From the NCBI GenBank assembly GCA_034506255.1, contig JAPDPX010000009.1, positions 62,001 through 126,000 of the forward strand: a stretch of 64,000 nucleotides of DNA, written 5' to 3'. This document shows, one piece after another, positions 24,838 to 34,275 of the stretch. Numbering within the stretch: position 1 is the first letter of the stretch; the number at the start of each line of letters is the position of its first letter. The notes beneath the pieces are model-generated. The model saw only the letters and a list, made by a program, of their open reading frames with translations, did no database searches and had not been told where the DNA came from. The translations under genes and the position numbers were made by a program. The stretch comes from a candidate division KSB1 bacterium (lineage in GTDB: Bacteria > Zhuqueibacterota > Zhuqueibacteria > Zhuqueibacterales > Zhuqueibacteraceae).

Positions 24838-25674
24838 TTGAACGCCCTGAAACGCCTGACTGCCGGATTTCACCGTTTCCGGCAATCATCTTCCCGCCTG
24901 CACGTCGAGGCTTTTTCCCGTCAAAACCTGCTCCTATGCGTTTTCGTGATCATCATCCTGTGCTGCAAGCCGGATGCGGTTTGGATGGTCATTTACCTGG
25001 GCATGGCGCTTTTGTTTACTGACGGCTCTGATCTGGATTTGGTGCGGCGGTGTGCGAATGATCCCCATAATCCGGTTCTATGGCGCGAATTCACAAGACG
25101 CTATGAGGGGGCCATTCGCCAAAGCATTCTGCGGACGTTGCAACAACAAAACCGGCAGTATGCCGCCAGATTGCCGGCAACCGTGGACGACATCGTTCAG
25201 GATGTTTATCTGCGGCTGCTGCAGCACAATGGCAGAGCCTTCCAGATGTTCAAGGGCTTCACTGAAGCAGCCTGGTTTCGTTATCTGCGTGTTATTGCCA
25301 GGCACCTCACGCTCAATCACCTGCGCAACAACAGCGCGGGCAAGCGGCCGCCCATCAACTTCTCGCTCGACGCCGGCAGCGATTTCGACTGCGAGCGGCA
25401 ATTACAGGGCCGGAAGTCTGGCGAGCATGAGTTGACGACCGACGAAAAAATTCGCATGCTGGAGCTGCACGATCAAATCAACCATTCTTTGGACCTGGCT
25501 TTGCGCGGCCCCAACAAGTCGCGTGACAAGCTCCTGTTTCAACTCCACTACTTTGACGGTCTCAGTGTCGAACAGATCGCCTCTTTCCCGGGTATCGCAA
25601 TGACGGCGCACGCGGTGGAAGTTGCGCTCAGCCGCGTGCGGCAGCGGCTGGCGCATTTTGTAAACCGGTCGTGA
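24838..25674 (+). CDS. ECF-type RNA polymerase sigma factor with hydrophobic N-terminal extension
   Basis: A 278-residue sigma-70 family protein. Region 2 spans LDLVRRCANDPHNPVLWREFTRRYE, VDDIVQDVYLRLLQ and FRYLRVIARHLTLNHLR. Region 4 (LLFQLHYFDGLSVEQIASFPGIAMTAHAVEVALSRVRQRL) is the HTH for -35 recognition. The TTG at 24838 has AAGGAGG five bases upstream; from there the protein would begin with ~60 extra residues including a very hydrophobic stretch (NLLLCVFVIIILCC). An ATG at 25003 gives a conventional ECF length. It is followed by a zinc-finger membrane protein that is probably its anti-sigma factor. Confidence 0.85.
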   Translation: MNALKRLTAGFHRFRQSSSRLHVEAFSRQNLLLCVFVIIILCCKPDAVWMVIYLGMALLFTDGSDLDLVRRCANDPHNPVLWREFTRRYEGAIRQSILRTLQQQNRQYAARLPATVDDIVQDVYLRLLQHNGRAFQMFKGFTEAAWFRYLRVIARHLTLNHLRNNSAGKRPPINFSLDAGSDFDCERQLQGRKSGEHELTTDEKIRMLELHDQINHSLDLALRGPNKSRDKLLFQLHYFDGLSVEQIASFPGIAMTAHAVEVALSRVRQRLAHFVNRS

Positions 25675-25813
25675 CAGGCAACCTGCCTCCCGGACTTTTC
25701 TTGTGATGGAAACCGGGGTTTTGGTGTCTTGTAAGACGTGAGACAAAAGATATCGCGCTGTGTCTCCATCATCAACGGTTTTGCTGGCAACAATAGAGCG
25801 CTCGCTGATTTAT

Positions 25814-25840
25814 GGCCGTGCTGGTGCAAAGGGCACGGCC
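25814..25840. other. Inverted repeat between sigma and anti-sigma genes
   Basis: GGCCGTGC (25814-25821) and GCACGGCC (25833-25840) form a perfect 8-bp stem without a T-run, in the 302-base gap between the sigma and anti-sigma-like genes. It may be a processing or attenuation site; nothing else is seen in the gap. Confidence 0.35.
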
Positions 25841-25976
25841 CTCCCTCCATTTTCCAGTTTCTCCCGCTGCAGGGCAGCCAAGCCGGCGCGCAACGATCCT
25901 TGGGCTCCTGTCCGGACGGGGGGAATGAAGTTTCTTCCGCCACAACGTATGGCACCTTCCGAATGGGAGATTGGGT

Positions 25977-27122
25977 GTGGATGAGCATTTTCATCTGGTA
26001 GCCTGGCTCGGTCGGCATCGCGGGATGCTCGATCAGCAGAAGGCTAAAACCATGGCCGAGCACCTTGTCCGGTGTGAAAAATGCCGCAAATTGGACGAAC
26101 TGGCCGCGTGTTTTGTTGCCATTGCTCCGCAGCATCATCCGCGAAGTGAACGAAAAGCGGCTGCCCCCTGCCCCGAAGTCGAAACCCTCGCACTGTATTT
26201 CTCCGGACTGTTGCCCTTTTTCAAGAAGCGGGAGGTGGAAGAGCACCTGAGCAATTGCGCCACATGCCGTCAGGTGCTGGCGGAAGTGATCCGTGGAGAA
26301 TTTGCCAGCACTGACGATTGTGAAAAAATCGTGGAGCCGGCCGTGCTTGAAAGCCTGCAGAGCGAGTGGCATGCCGATCTGGCCGAAGGAGCAAGGCGCG
26401 CATGCCTGACAACTGACGGAGAACGCGCGGGCGTCTCAGTCCGGGCCCACGGGCAGTCGGAATGGCTGAGGGCACTCAAGACGCTGTGGCAACAAATGGA
26501 TTTGCGGCAGCATCGATTCGCCCTGGCAGCCACCGCTGTTTTGGTGCTTTGCTTGATGGCGGGTCCGAAGCTGATTGCCTGGCGCAGCAACCATCTGGCA
26601 CAGGTGGGGATGAAGCGGTTGGCGGAGCACTATGAAATTCGGCAGGGCGAGTTGCGGATGGCGGGGGATTTCATGCCGGCCGAGCTGGCACCGCGCAGCG
26701 CAGCCCCGGCGGAGGAAAACCCTGCCATCACGCAGCCGTTTCGAAAAAGCTTGTGGTGGAGTCACAACAACCCAATCGCCAAACACGGGCTGGCGCTGCT
26801 CTCCTATTTCAATGGTGATTTCCCAGCCGCCGGGCAAGGGTTGCGCGAACTTCTGCAAAACTCGCACAACGATGCCGCACTGCTGAATGATCTGGGGGTG
26901 GTGAGCGAGGCGGCGGGCGATACGGCACTGGCATTGCAATATTTCAACGAGGCCGTGGCGAGGGATTCGACCTCGGCCGCCGCGCATTACAATCTGGCGG
27001 TGTTGTTGCAGCGGCTGGGCCGGCGGCAGGAAGCGCAGCGCATATGGCTGCGTTATCAGCAGATGCATGATGCCCCGGCCTGGCGGGCGCGCGCACGGAA
27101 AATGCAAGAGGAATTTTTCTGA
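25977..27122 (+). CDS. Anti-sigma-factor-like membrane protein with two zinc-finger motifs and TPRs
   Basis: A 381-residue protein. The cytoplasmic half holds two zf-HC2-type motifs (AEHLVRCEKCRK and EEHLSNCATCRQ), the zinc-binding anti-sigma signature HxxxCxxC. One membrane helix lies at about 182-202 (LAATAVLVLCLMAGPKLIAW). The C-terminal ~120 residues contain tetratricopeptide repeats (ALLNDLGVVSEAAGDTALALQYFNEAVA, AAAHYNLAVLLQRLGRRQEAQ). GTG 25977 is preceded by GGGAG. It probably holds the upstream ECF sigma factor at the membrane, with the TPR part sensing or binding a periplasmic partner. The duplicated finger is unusual. Confidence 0.8.
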   Translation: MDEHFHLVAWLGRHRGMLDQQKAKTMAEHLVRCEKCRKLDELAACFVAIAPQHHPRSERKAAAPCPEVETLALYFSGLLPFFKKREVEEHLSNCATCRQVLAEVIRGEFASTDDCEKIVEPAVLESLQSEWHADLAEGARRACLTTDGERAGVSVRAHGQSEWLRALKTLWQQMDLRQHRFALAATAVLVLCLMAGPKLIAWRSNHLAQVGMKRLAEHYEIRQGELRMAGDFMPAELAPRSAAPAEENPAITQPFRKSLWWSHNNPIAKHGLALLSYFNGDFPAAGQGLRELLQNSHNDAALLNDLGVVSEAAGDTALALQYFNEAVARDSTSAAAHYNLAVLLQRLGRRQEAQRIWLRYQQMHDAPAWRARARKMQEEFF

Positions 27123-27446
27123 GAGTGCTGTGAGTGTGCCGGCTTTTCCTGTGTCTATGGTGATGAATGGCGATGCTGTCGCTTGATCTCTCCCAGATGA
27201 AAACCGCGCATCGCCATCTCACGATGCTATGGGGCGTGGGGGTGAATGGGGGTACGGGACGGCCCATATCAGACACTGCTGGGTTCGTCCCGTTCTCTTG
27301 TCCATAACGATCGCCCGCAAGGGTGGCTCAAGGAAGTGCCAGGAAGGGTACTTATGCCGTGAACGAGAAGCCATTTTGCCGGAAAAAGAGCAGAATGGCT
27401 TTCTCGTTTATGGGCAGGCTGAACGTGTCCCTCGCGGGCGGGCAGG
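27123..27446. other. Convergent intergenic region
   Basis: Nothing coding is supported between these convergent genes. The main feature is the long inverted repeat at 27362-27408. Confidence 0.45.
27362..27408. terminator. Long inverted repeat between convergent genes
   Basis: AACGAGAAGCCATTTTGC (27362-27379) pairs with GCAGAATGGCTTTCTCGTT (27390-27408), with one mismatch and one bulge over 18 bp. The arms carry A/T-rich ends on both sides, consistent with a bidirectional terminator, although it could also be a short palindromic element. Confidence 0.5.
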
Positions 27447-27728
27447 CTACTTTTTGAAAAGCTGATCCAGCTTTTTTCTGGCTTCAGCCGCGCGATCAAT
27501 GCGCGGCGGGAGCGACACGGCCGCCGCCTCGAAATAATCGCAAAAATTTCCCATCTCTTTGTCCTGCACCCATTCCGCCTGCGGCTCGCGGCACTGGTGG
27601 TGGGCGTTGACATCATAGAACCGGCAATTGCGGCAGCAATGCAAGTAAGCTGCGCATTTCGGGCAGGTGTCCCGCCGGCCCGGTTTTCCCTCCAGCAAAA
27701 TTTCTGTCCCGCAAGAATAGCATTGCAT
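27447..27728 (-). CDS. Small zinc-ribbon protein
   Basis: A 93-residue protein. It starts MQCYSCGTEI and has CPKCAAYLHCCRNCRFYD followed by CREP and NFCDYF, giving at least four cysteine pairs for one or two zinc sites. The C-terminus is a Lys/Arg/Glu helix. The ATG at 27728 has GGGAG upstream. The cysteine pattern resembles small zinc-ribbon proteins of unknown function that occur in many Gram-negative bacteria. No neighbour explains its role. Confidence 0.7.
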   Translation of the reverse strand: MQCYSCGTEILLEGKPGRRDTCPKCAAYLHCCRNCRFYDVNAHHQCREPQAEWVQDKEMGNFCDYFEAAAVSLPPRIDRAAEARKKLDQLFKK

Positions 27729-28161
27729 GATCCACTCCCGGTCGTTTTTTATCCCTGATGGCTTTTTGACTGTTGTCCCGGTCCGGGTTGCCAATCACCG
27801 GCATACCTCACCAGCCAATCGCGATCTGATGGCCGGCGCCAATTAACGAATATTTGCTCTCCAAAACAACCCTGACGGTGACGAGATTGCCATCCAGGCT
27901 GGCGGCCCGCCAGTACCCCCCCCGGCTTGCTTCCGACTTGTCCGCGAGGTTATATTGCCTGCAGCCCGCCGGATGGTGGTTTGGCCGGGGCCGTTCATTG
28001 GAGGTTTGTGCGACTGAACACGTGAAGCCCTGCCGCGCAAAACTCAACCGCTGCACAAAAACCCCGAAGCTGCGGCTGGTCCCGAGTTTTGACAGGCCTT
28101 GCACGCCTGCCGCGGGACGCAGGGAGTGGTTGCGAATTCAAACTCATTCTGAAACCTCACC
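27729..28161. other. Intergenic region before lhr
   Basis: Divergent spacer between the zinc-ribbon gene (minus) and lhr (plus). I see no gene or clear promoter pair in it. Confidence 0.35.
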
Positions 28162-31100
28162 ATGCTTCCAGACCTTCCCTTTCATCCCGTCATCGCGCGA
28201 TGGTTCAGTGAAAACTTTGCCGCGCCGAGCCCGCCACAGGCGCAGGGCTGGCCGGTGATTGCCGCCGGCCGCCACACGCTCATCCTCGCCCCCACCGGCT
28301 CCGGCAAAACCCTTGCGGCGTTTTTGTGGTGCCTCGATGATCTATTCCGGCGCGGACTGCAACAATCCCCCATCGACTTCGGGCGCAATGTCGAAGGGAT
28401 TCACACCCTTTATGTCTCGCCGCTCAAGGCGCTGAACAACGACATTCACCGCAATTTGCAGCAGCCGTTGCAGGGCATTCAGGAAGTCAGCCGGGCTTTG
28501 GGCTATGCGCCGCCTCCCATTCGTGCGTTGGTGCGCACCGGCGATACACCTGCGAGTGAACGCCAGGCCATGCTCAGGCGGCCACCGCATTTGCTCATCA
28601 CCACGCCGGAATCGCTTTTTCTGCTGCTGACTGCGCCCGCCGGGCGGGAGTTGTTTCACGGCCTGCGTTATCTCATCGTCGATGAGATTCATGCAATCAG
28701 CAACAACAAGCGCGGCGTCCATCTCAGCCTGTCGCTCGAGCGCCTGATGCCCCTGTGCACGCAGGAACCGGTGCGCATCGGCCTCTCCGCCACACAAAAG
28801 CCGCTGGAGCGCATCGCCGCCTATCTTGGCGGGCAGGTTTTCCGGCCGGGGGAGGATCGCCCTGTGCCGCGGCCCGTCACCATCATCGATTGCGGCGGGC
28901 GCAAGGAGATGGATTTGCAGGTGATCTCACCCGTGCCGGATTTTGGCGACCTGCCCGACGCCACTGTCTGGCACGCCGTGATCGATAAACTTTACGACTT
29001 GATCCGCGCTCACCGCACCACGTTGGTGTTCGTCAACATGCGCGCGCAATCCGAGCGCATCGCCCGCCGGCTGAATGAAAAACACCGCGACGCCACCGGC
29101 GACCCGGAAGCCGAGATCGCCCTCGCGCATCACGGCAGCCTGGCGCGCGAACGCCGCCATGAGATCGAAGCACGGCTGAAAGCGGGTGAGATTCCCGCGG
29201 TGATTGCCACCGCCTCGCTGGAACTCGGCATTGACATCGGCAGCATCGATCTGGTGGTGCAGCTCGAATCCCCACGCACGGTCGCCGCCGGGTTGCAGCG
29301 CGTCGGCCGCAGTGGCCATTTGCTGAGCGCGACCAGCAAGGGCCGGCTGCTGCCACTGTATCCCGCCGATCTGGACGACAGTGTCACCCTCGCGCGCTGC
29401 ATGCACGCCGGCGATATCGAAGAAACCGTGATTCCGGAGAATTGCCTGGATGTGCTCAGCCAGCAGCTCGTCGCCGAAGTGGCGATGCGCGAATGGCCGC
29501 GGCCGGCGCTGTACCGCCTGGTGTGCCAGAGTTATTGTTACCGCCAACTCTCGCCGGCGATGTTTGACAACGTGCTGGAGATGCTCGCCGGCCGCTACGC
29601 CGAGACGCCGCGGCACGCCTTGCAGCCCCGACTCATCTGGGATCGCATCAACGACCGGTTGCTTGCCCGCCGCGGCGCGCGCCTGCTCGCCACGCTCAAT
29701 GCCGGCACCATTCCCGATCGCGGCTATTATGCCGTCTATCTCGCGGACAGCAACACCAAGCTGGGTGAGCTGGAGGAGGAATTTGTCTTCGAATCGCGCG
29801 TGCACGACGTTTTCTATCTGGGCAGCAGCGAGTGGCGCATCGAGGCCATCGCGCGCGACCGTCTCATCGTCTCGCCGGTGCGTGCCCTCAAGCCGCGGCC
29901 GCCCTTCTGGCGCGGCGAGCATCTCTTTCGTGACTATGCCACCAGTCTGAAAATCGCTGCGTTCCGCCGGGAATTGCTCGAACATCTCGACCGCGGCGAC
30001 TGTGTGACCTGGCTCGAACAGCAGGGTTGCAGCGATGCCGCCATCGCCACCAATCTCGCGAACTACTTTGCCCGCCAGCGGGAGTGCACCGGCGCCATCG
30101 CCACCGACCGGCAAATCGTCGCCGAGTGGTATCGCGATCATGCCGAAGAGTCCTGCCTGATTTTGCATGCGCCCTTCGGCAGCCGGGTCAACGGCGCCTG
30201 GGCCATTGCCCTGTGCCGCGTGCTGGAGAAACGCCACCAGGCAGAAGTGCAATACAGCTACAACGACGACGGCATCGTGCTGCGCCTGCCCGATACCAGT
30301 GAGCCGCCGGCCCCCGCTGAGCTCCTGCGGCTGCCTCCGGATGTCATCGAGCAAAGCCTGCTGGAACGTGTCAGCAACAGTGCCCTGTTTGTCACACAAT
30401 TCCGCCACAACGCCGTGCGCGCTTTGTTGCTGCCGCGCTCGCGTGCCGGCAAACGAGTGCCGCTCTGGCTGCAGCGTTTGCGCGCCGCCGATCTGCTGCA
30501 GATGGTGCGCCAGTTCCCCGATTTTCCCATTCTCCTTGAAACCTATCGTGATTGTCTGCAAGGCCTTTTCGATTTGCCCGCGCTGCGTCAGGTCCTGGCG
30601 GCCCTGCAGGCGCAGGAGCTGCGGCTGCAGGTGGTGGAAACGGCGCGGCCGTCGCCCATGGCTGCCGGCCTGATGTACCGTCTGACGGCGGAAAATCTTT
30701 ACGACTTCGACCGCCATCGTGCGCCGGCGCAAGCCGCCGAAACAAGCAGCGCATTGCTTGCGGAAATCCTTGCGCGCGAAACCATTCCCACGCTGCTCAC
30801 GGCGGAGCTGGTGGCGGCCGCGGAAGCGCGCTGGCAGTGCGTGACACCGGAGACGCAGGCGGCTTCCGCGGAAGACCTGTTGGTCATCATCGAAAAGCTC
30901 GGCCCGTTGCCGGGGAGGGAGCTGCAACGCCGCAGCCGCAGCGACATTTCCCCCTGGTTGGAACAGTTGCAGCAAGAGCAACGCATCCTCTGCCTGCCGG
31001 CTCCTTTTGCCGGTTGGGTTGCCGCCACTGACGCACCGCTCTTCCAGGCACCGTTCACGCTCACCAGCGTGCTTACGCTGGTGCAGCGGCTGTTGCGCAG

Positions 31101-32691
31101 CCACGGCCCGCTTCCGCTGGCAGAACTGGCGGCGAAGGAGACGCCTTTCCCCTCCGGGTTGGTGCGGCATCTGCCCGCCGAACTGCTGCAGCAGGCCCTG
31201 GCGCAGTTGCATCGCCAGCGGGAAGTCGTGCGCGGCCAGCTCATAATTGGAGTGGCAGGCGAGCAATGGTGTGACCGCCACAATTTTGCCGAACTCTATC
31301 GTCGCGCCATTGCCCTGCGCCGTGCGGCGCGAGTGCCCGCCAGTCGGGAGGTCTACTATCGCCTGCTGTTGCGCTGGCACAAGTTCGCTCTGACGGGGCA
31401 ATCGCTGCAGGAACTGCTGCGCAAGTACAGCGGTTGTCAGTTTCCCCTGCAGATGTTTGAACGCGAAGTGTTGCGCAGCCGTTTGGGGGGCGAACAGCTT
31501 CCGGCGGCACTGGCAGCGCTCGAACAAATGATCGCGGCCGGCGAAATCATCGTCGTGGCGCGCCGCACCGGCGAGGAAGGCCGCCGCCATGTGATGTTCA
31601 TCCCCCGCGGTGAAGGCGGCACTTTTCTCAGCAAACCGGCGTTGCGCGAAACCGCCGGAGGTCTCGACGAGGCTGCCGGAACGATTTATCAATTTCTGCA
31701 GGAGAATGGCGCCAGTCTGAAGCGTGACTTGCTGATTGGTACCAGTTTGTCTGCGCTGCAAATCGAACAAGCGCTGCGCACGCTGGTCAATCTCGGTCTG
31801 GTGAGCTGCGACAATTACCGTGCGTTCCTGCAATGTCTGCAGTCGGCCCCTGCCGCGCCGACAGCGGGGACGTCACCGCCCGACTTGGTGCCACGACCTT
31901 CATGGGCAACGGCCGACCGGCTGCGCCGGCCCCAGCCCGGGTTTCCCAGAATGTGGCGCGAACGCGTTGCGTCGGCGCAACCGGAAGGCCGCTGGTTTCT
32001 CACCAGCTCATTTGGCGTGCTGGGAAAGGAGAGGGCGCCCACGGATCGTGCCGCGCAACAGGCGCGGCTGTTGTTGCAGCGTCACGGCATTGTGGTGAAG
32101 GAAGGGTATCGCCGCGAAAACGGCTTGTTGCCCTGGCCGCAGCTCTTTCACTGGCTCAAGCGTCTCGAGTGGCAGGGTGAGATTCTCCGTGGTTACTTCA
32201 TTGATGGCTTGTCCGGCGTGCAATTTGCGCTGCCCGCTGCCGCCGACTTGCTGGAGGAATTGCAGGCGGGGAAGCATGACGATCCGCTGCCTGCCGTGCT
32301 GGTCTGCACCATGGATCCGGCGCTGCCTTTGGGCGGCACGGTCGAGTGGAATTTCACGGGCAGAAATGGCGGGAAGATTGCAGTGACCCGCGGCCCTGGA
32401 CATCATTTGCTGTTCTATGAAGAGCGGCCGGTGGCTTACCTCGAGAATTTCGCCAGCCGTTTGTGGCGCGGCGCCGGGTGGCACGATGCAATGGCGCCGG
32501 CATTGCTCCAGCAGCTCCAGGCATGGTTGCAATTGCCGCCGGAGCTGCGGCCACGACCACGCCTGGAGGTGCAGGAGATCGACGGCTCACCGGCTGCTGG
32601 CAGTGAACTGGCGCATGCGTTCCTGCAACAGGGTTTTGAAACCGAAGGCGGCAAATTGGTGCTGTGGCCCTCGGCCGTGCAGCGTGCGTGA
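28162..32691 (+). CDS. lhr: Lhr-family large superfamily 2 DNA helicase
   Basis: A 1509-residue DEAD/DEAH-type helicase. Motif I is APTGSGKT (43-50), motif II is DEIH near residue 175, and motif VI is seen in GLQRVGRSGH. After the two RecA domains come the Lhr winged-helix and core domains, then a ~600-residue C-terminal extension (Lhr-CTD) with further winged-helix segments. The length equals full-length bacterial Lhr, a 3'-5' translocase implicated in DNA repair. Around residues 1230-1290 is a Pro/Arg/Ser-rich linker that is less conserved in character. It is monocistronic and convergent with the DUF4384 gene 11 bases away. Confidence 0.93.
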   Translation: MLPDLPFHPVIARWFSENFAAPSPPQAQGWPVIAAGRHTLILAPTGSGKTLAAFLWCLDDLFRRGLQQSPIDFGRNVEGIHTLYVSPLKALNNDIHRNLQQPLQGIQEVSRALGYAPPPIRALVRTGDTPASERQAMLRRPPHLLITTPESLFLLLTAPAGRELFHGLRYLIVDEIHAISNNKRGVHLSLSLERLMPLCTQEPVRIGLSATQKPLERIAAYLGGQVFRPGEDRPVPRPVTIIDCGGRKEMDLQVISPVPDFGDLPDATVWHAVIDKLYDLIRAHRTTLVFVNMRAQSERIARRLNEKHRDATGDPEAEIALAHHGSLARERRHEIEARLKAGEIPAVIATASLELGIDIGSIDLVVQLESPRTVAAGLQRVGRSGHLLSATSKGRLLPLYPADLDDSVTLARCMHAGDIEETVIPENCLDVLSQQLVAEVAMREWPRPALYRLVCQSYCYRQLSPAMFDNVLEMLAGRYAETPRHALQPRLIWDRINDRLLARRGARLLATLNAGTIPDRGYYAVYLADSNTKLGELEEEFVFESRVHDVFYLGSSEWRIEAIARDRLIVSPVRALKPRPPFWRGEHLFRDYATSLKIAAFRRELLEHLDRGDCVTWLEQQGCSDAAIATNLANYFARQRECTGAIATDRQIVAEWYRDHAEESCLILHAPFGSRVNGAWAIALCRVLEKRHQAEVQYSYNDDGIVLRLPDTSEPPAPAELLRLPPDVIEQSLLERVSNSALFVTQFRHNAVRALLLPRSRAGKRVPLWLQRLRAADLLQMVRQFPDFPILLETYRDCLQGLFDLPALRQVLAALQAQELRLQVVETARPSPMAAGLMYRLTAENLYDFDRHRAPAQAAETSSALLAEILARETIPTLLTAELVAAAEARWQCVTPETQAASAEDLLVIIEKLGPLPGRELQRRSRSDISPWLEQLQQEQRILCLPAPFAGWVAATDAPLFQAPFTLTSVLTLVQRLLRSHGPLPLAELAAKETPFPSGLVRHLPAELLQQALAQLHRQREVVRGQLIIGVAGEQWCDRHNFAELYRRAIALRRAARVPASREVYYRLLLRWHKFALTGQSLQELLRKYSGCQFPLQMFEREVLRSRLGGEQLPAALAALEQMIAAGEIIVVARRTGEEGRRHVMFIPRGEGGTFLSKPALRETAGGLDEAAGTIYQFLQENGASLKRDLLIGTSLSALQIEQALRTLVNLGLVSCDNYRAFLQCLQSAPAAPTAGTSPPDLVPRPSWATADRLRRPQPGFPRMWRERVASAQPEGRWFLTSSFGVLGKERAPTDRAAQQARLLLQRHGIVVKEGYRRENGLLPWPQLFHWLKRLEWQGEILRGYFIDGLSGVQFALPAAADLLEELQAGKHDDPLPAVLVCTMDPALPLGGTVEWNFTGRNGGKIAVTRGPGHHLLFYEERPVAYLENFASRLWRGAGWHDAMAPALLQQLQAWLQLPPELRPRPRLEVQEIDGSPAAGSELAHAFLQQGFETEGGKLVLWPSAVQRA

Positions 32692-32702
32692 AGTCGAAGC
32701 TT

Positions 32703-33593
32703 TCAATCCCTTTTCACGGCGCGCCGTGCTTGCCGGGGCGCGGGCGTGTCGTGTTCATCCGGTATCGGTCGCGCCGCCACAGTTTTTATTTCGTGACGCG
32801 GTTGCCGCCGGCTTTGCCGGGAATCTTTGGCCGCCCTCGCCATTGTGTCAACAGAGTGTCCGGCGTCATCGCGCTGCGCCACGGTCGGGTGGCGGTCCGG
32901 CGGCGCCTCGGCAGGAGAGCCACGCCAGTCTCTCTCCTCGCGCGGTGGTGTCCAGTAGCCACGCCGGTCATTTTCCCGTTTCTTCATTGGGGGAAGCGGC
33001 GCTGGCCGGTGATGGTGAGAGGGGCGGCCGCGATAGACCATGCGCGGCCGCACGGCAATCGGCGTGACCAGGAAGGCCGGGGCGCAACGCGGGCCAAGAT
33101 GAAGACGAAGGTCGGCCTCCACACGCGCGAAGATGCGCGGAAAGTCATATTGCCGGTAAACCACCTGCACGGGCCCGATGATCAATCCCGCTTCACAGAA
33201 ACTGCGGGTGAGCCATGGCGCCAGGTAGACGGGCTCCGGCGTGAAGATGACACCGATCTGCACCTGCCCCGCGCAATCGCCATAATCCAGCCAAATGTCA
33301 TCCGCCAAATCACCGAGGCAATACACCCGGTTCGGGCGCAGTAATCGCTGGTGATGATGTGCCAGCGGATAGAGGATTTCCACCCGCCCGTACGGGTCGA
33401 TTTGATAGACAGTGACGTAACCGTGATCGCTCACCCGCAAAAACACCTCGAAATACGCTTCGGCATCATCCCAGTCGCCGCCGCCGTGTGTCGACCAAAC
33501 TTCGACACGAGCAGTGGGCGGATGATGCGCCTCCACCCGCTGACCGGCCGGCAGCAACGCGGCCATCACGAGCAGAAGGATGAATTTTTTCAT
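32703..33593 (-). CDS. Exported DUF4384 domain protein
   Basis: A 296-residue protein with a signal peptide (MKKFILLLVMAALLPAGQRVEA). The DUF4384 domain at about 25-130 shows YFEVFLRVSDHGYVTVYQIDPYGRVEILYPL followed by RVYCLGDLADD. A second beta-rich part follows, then a basic, proline-rich, probably disordered tail from about residue 200 (HHHRPAPLPPMKKREND onward) whose charge suggests binding to a polyanion or the envelope. GGAG lies seven bases before the ATG. DUF4384 is thought to be a beta-sandwich interaction module; the role here is unknown. Confidence 0.8.
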   Translation of the reverse strand: MKKFILLLVMAALLPAGQRVEAHHPPTARVEVWSTHGGGDWDDAEAYFEVFLRVSDHGYVTVYQIDPYGRVEILYPLAHHHQRLLRPNRVYCLGDLADDIWLDYGDCAGQVQIGVIFTPEPVYLAPWLTRSFCEAGLIIGPVQVVYRQYDFPRIFARVEADLRLHLGPRCAPAFLVTPIAVRPRMVYRGRPSHHHRPAPLPPMKKRENDRRGYWTPPREERDWRGSPAEAPPDRHPTVAQRDDAGHSVDTMARAAKDSRQSRRQPRHEIKTVAARPIPDEHDTPAPRQARRAVKRD

Positions 33594-34275
33594 TTCACGT
33601 CTCCTGCCACTGAACATGAGAGAAACACCTGCACGGCAGCAGGCTGCTTTTGCGTGCAACCTGCCGCTTGATCGACGCATCAGAGTTGATTTGCATCCGT
33701 CTCACGCAAGGCCTGTGCCAGCGCACCGCCACGCTCCACTGTCCACGCTGATTCTCAGCAGGGTGAAATAAAAGTGACAAGCTGAAACAGAAGAGCAGCG
33801 CGGGACAAGCCAGACTCGGCTTATTTCGCATTTTTTACCAGTTTGTTTGGCCATGCGCAAGCCTGCCGGCGTGCCAGAGACACGGCCTGTCATTCCTGCC
33901 GAACAATCGAAAACTTCAGGTGGTGCAACCCGGCTGTGTACTTTTGACGCAATGTGTCAGGCAGATATCCAGCATCTCACTCAGACAATGCGGAATAATC
34001 AATGGCGAGGATCAATCCCGGGAGAGAAGAAGGATTTTATCGGATGAGTCGTTTTTCCCATGGGAAGATCTCTCGGCGTTGGCGTTTGATGCGGTGGAAC
34101 TTCTTCATTGACTATCTTGGGGAACTTCCCTACTTTTTCGCCGCGTTTGATGAAGCCAATCCCGTTACAAGTTGCTCAGCAGGCCAAAAACCGGATCAGG
34201 GCAGACCTGGCAGGCAATCGTGTCATGGACGTGACGGCAGCGGGATAGTAACCGGGTTTCCCAAGAGGACAAAAC
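33594..34275. other. Divergent intergenic region upstream of porX
   Basis: No gene is supported in these ~680 bases. It should hold the promoters of the DUF4384 gene and of porX; only the porX promoter can be placed. Confidence 0.45.
34108..34136 (+). promoter_or_regulatory. Predicted sigma-70 promoter of porX
   Basis: TTGACT (34108-34113) and TACTTT (34131-34136) are separated by 17 bases. This would give a leader of about 130 bases before the porX ATG at 34276. Confidence 0.4.

Noticed and set aside
27808-28104. A possible small secreted-protein remnant ending in GAGHQIAIGW on the minus strand
   Set aside because: It shows no ribosome site and does not match the T9SS sorting pattern; the upstream part is not protein-like.
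28927-31833. A 968-codon open frame antisense to lhr
   Set aside because: Low-complexity composition typical of antisense to GC-rich genes; the sense strand encodes a complete helicase.
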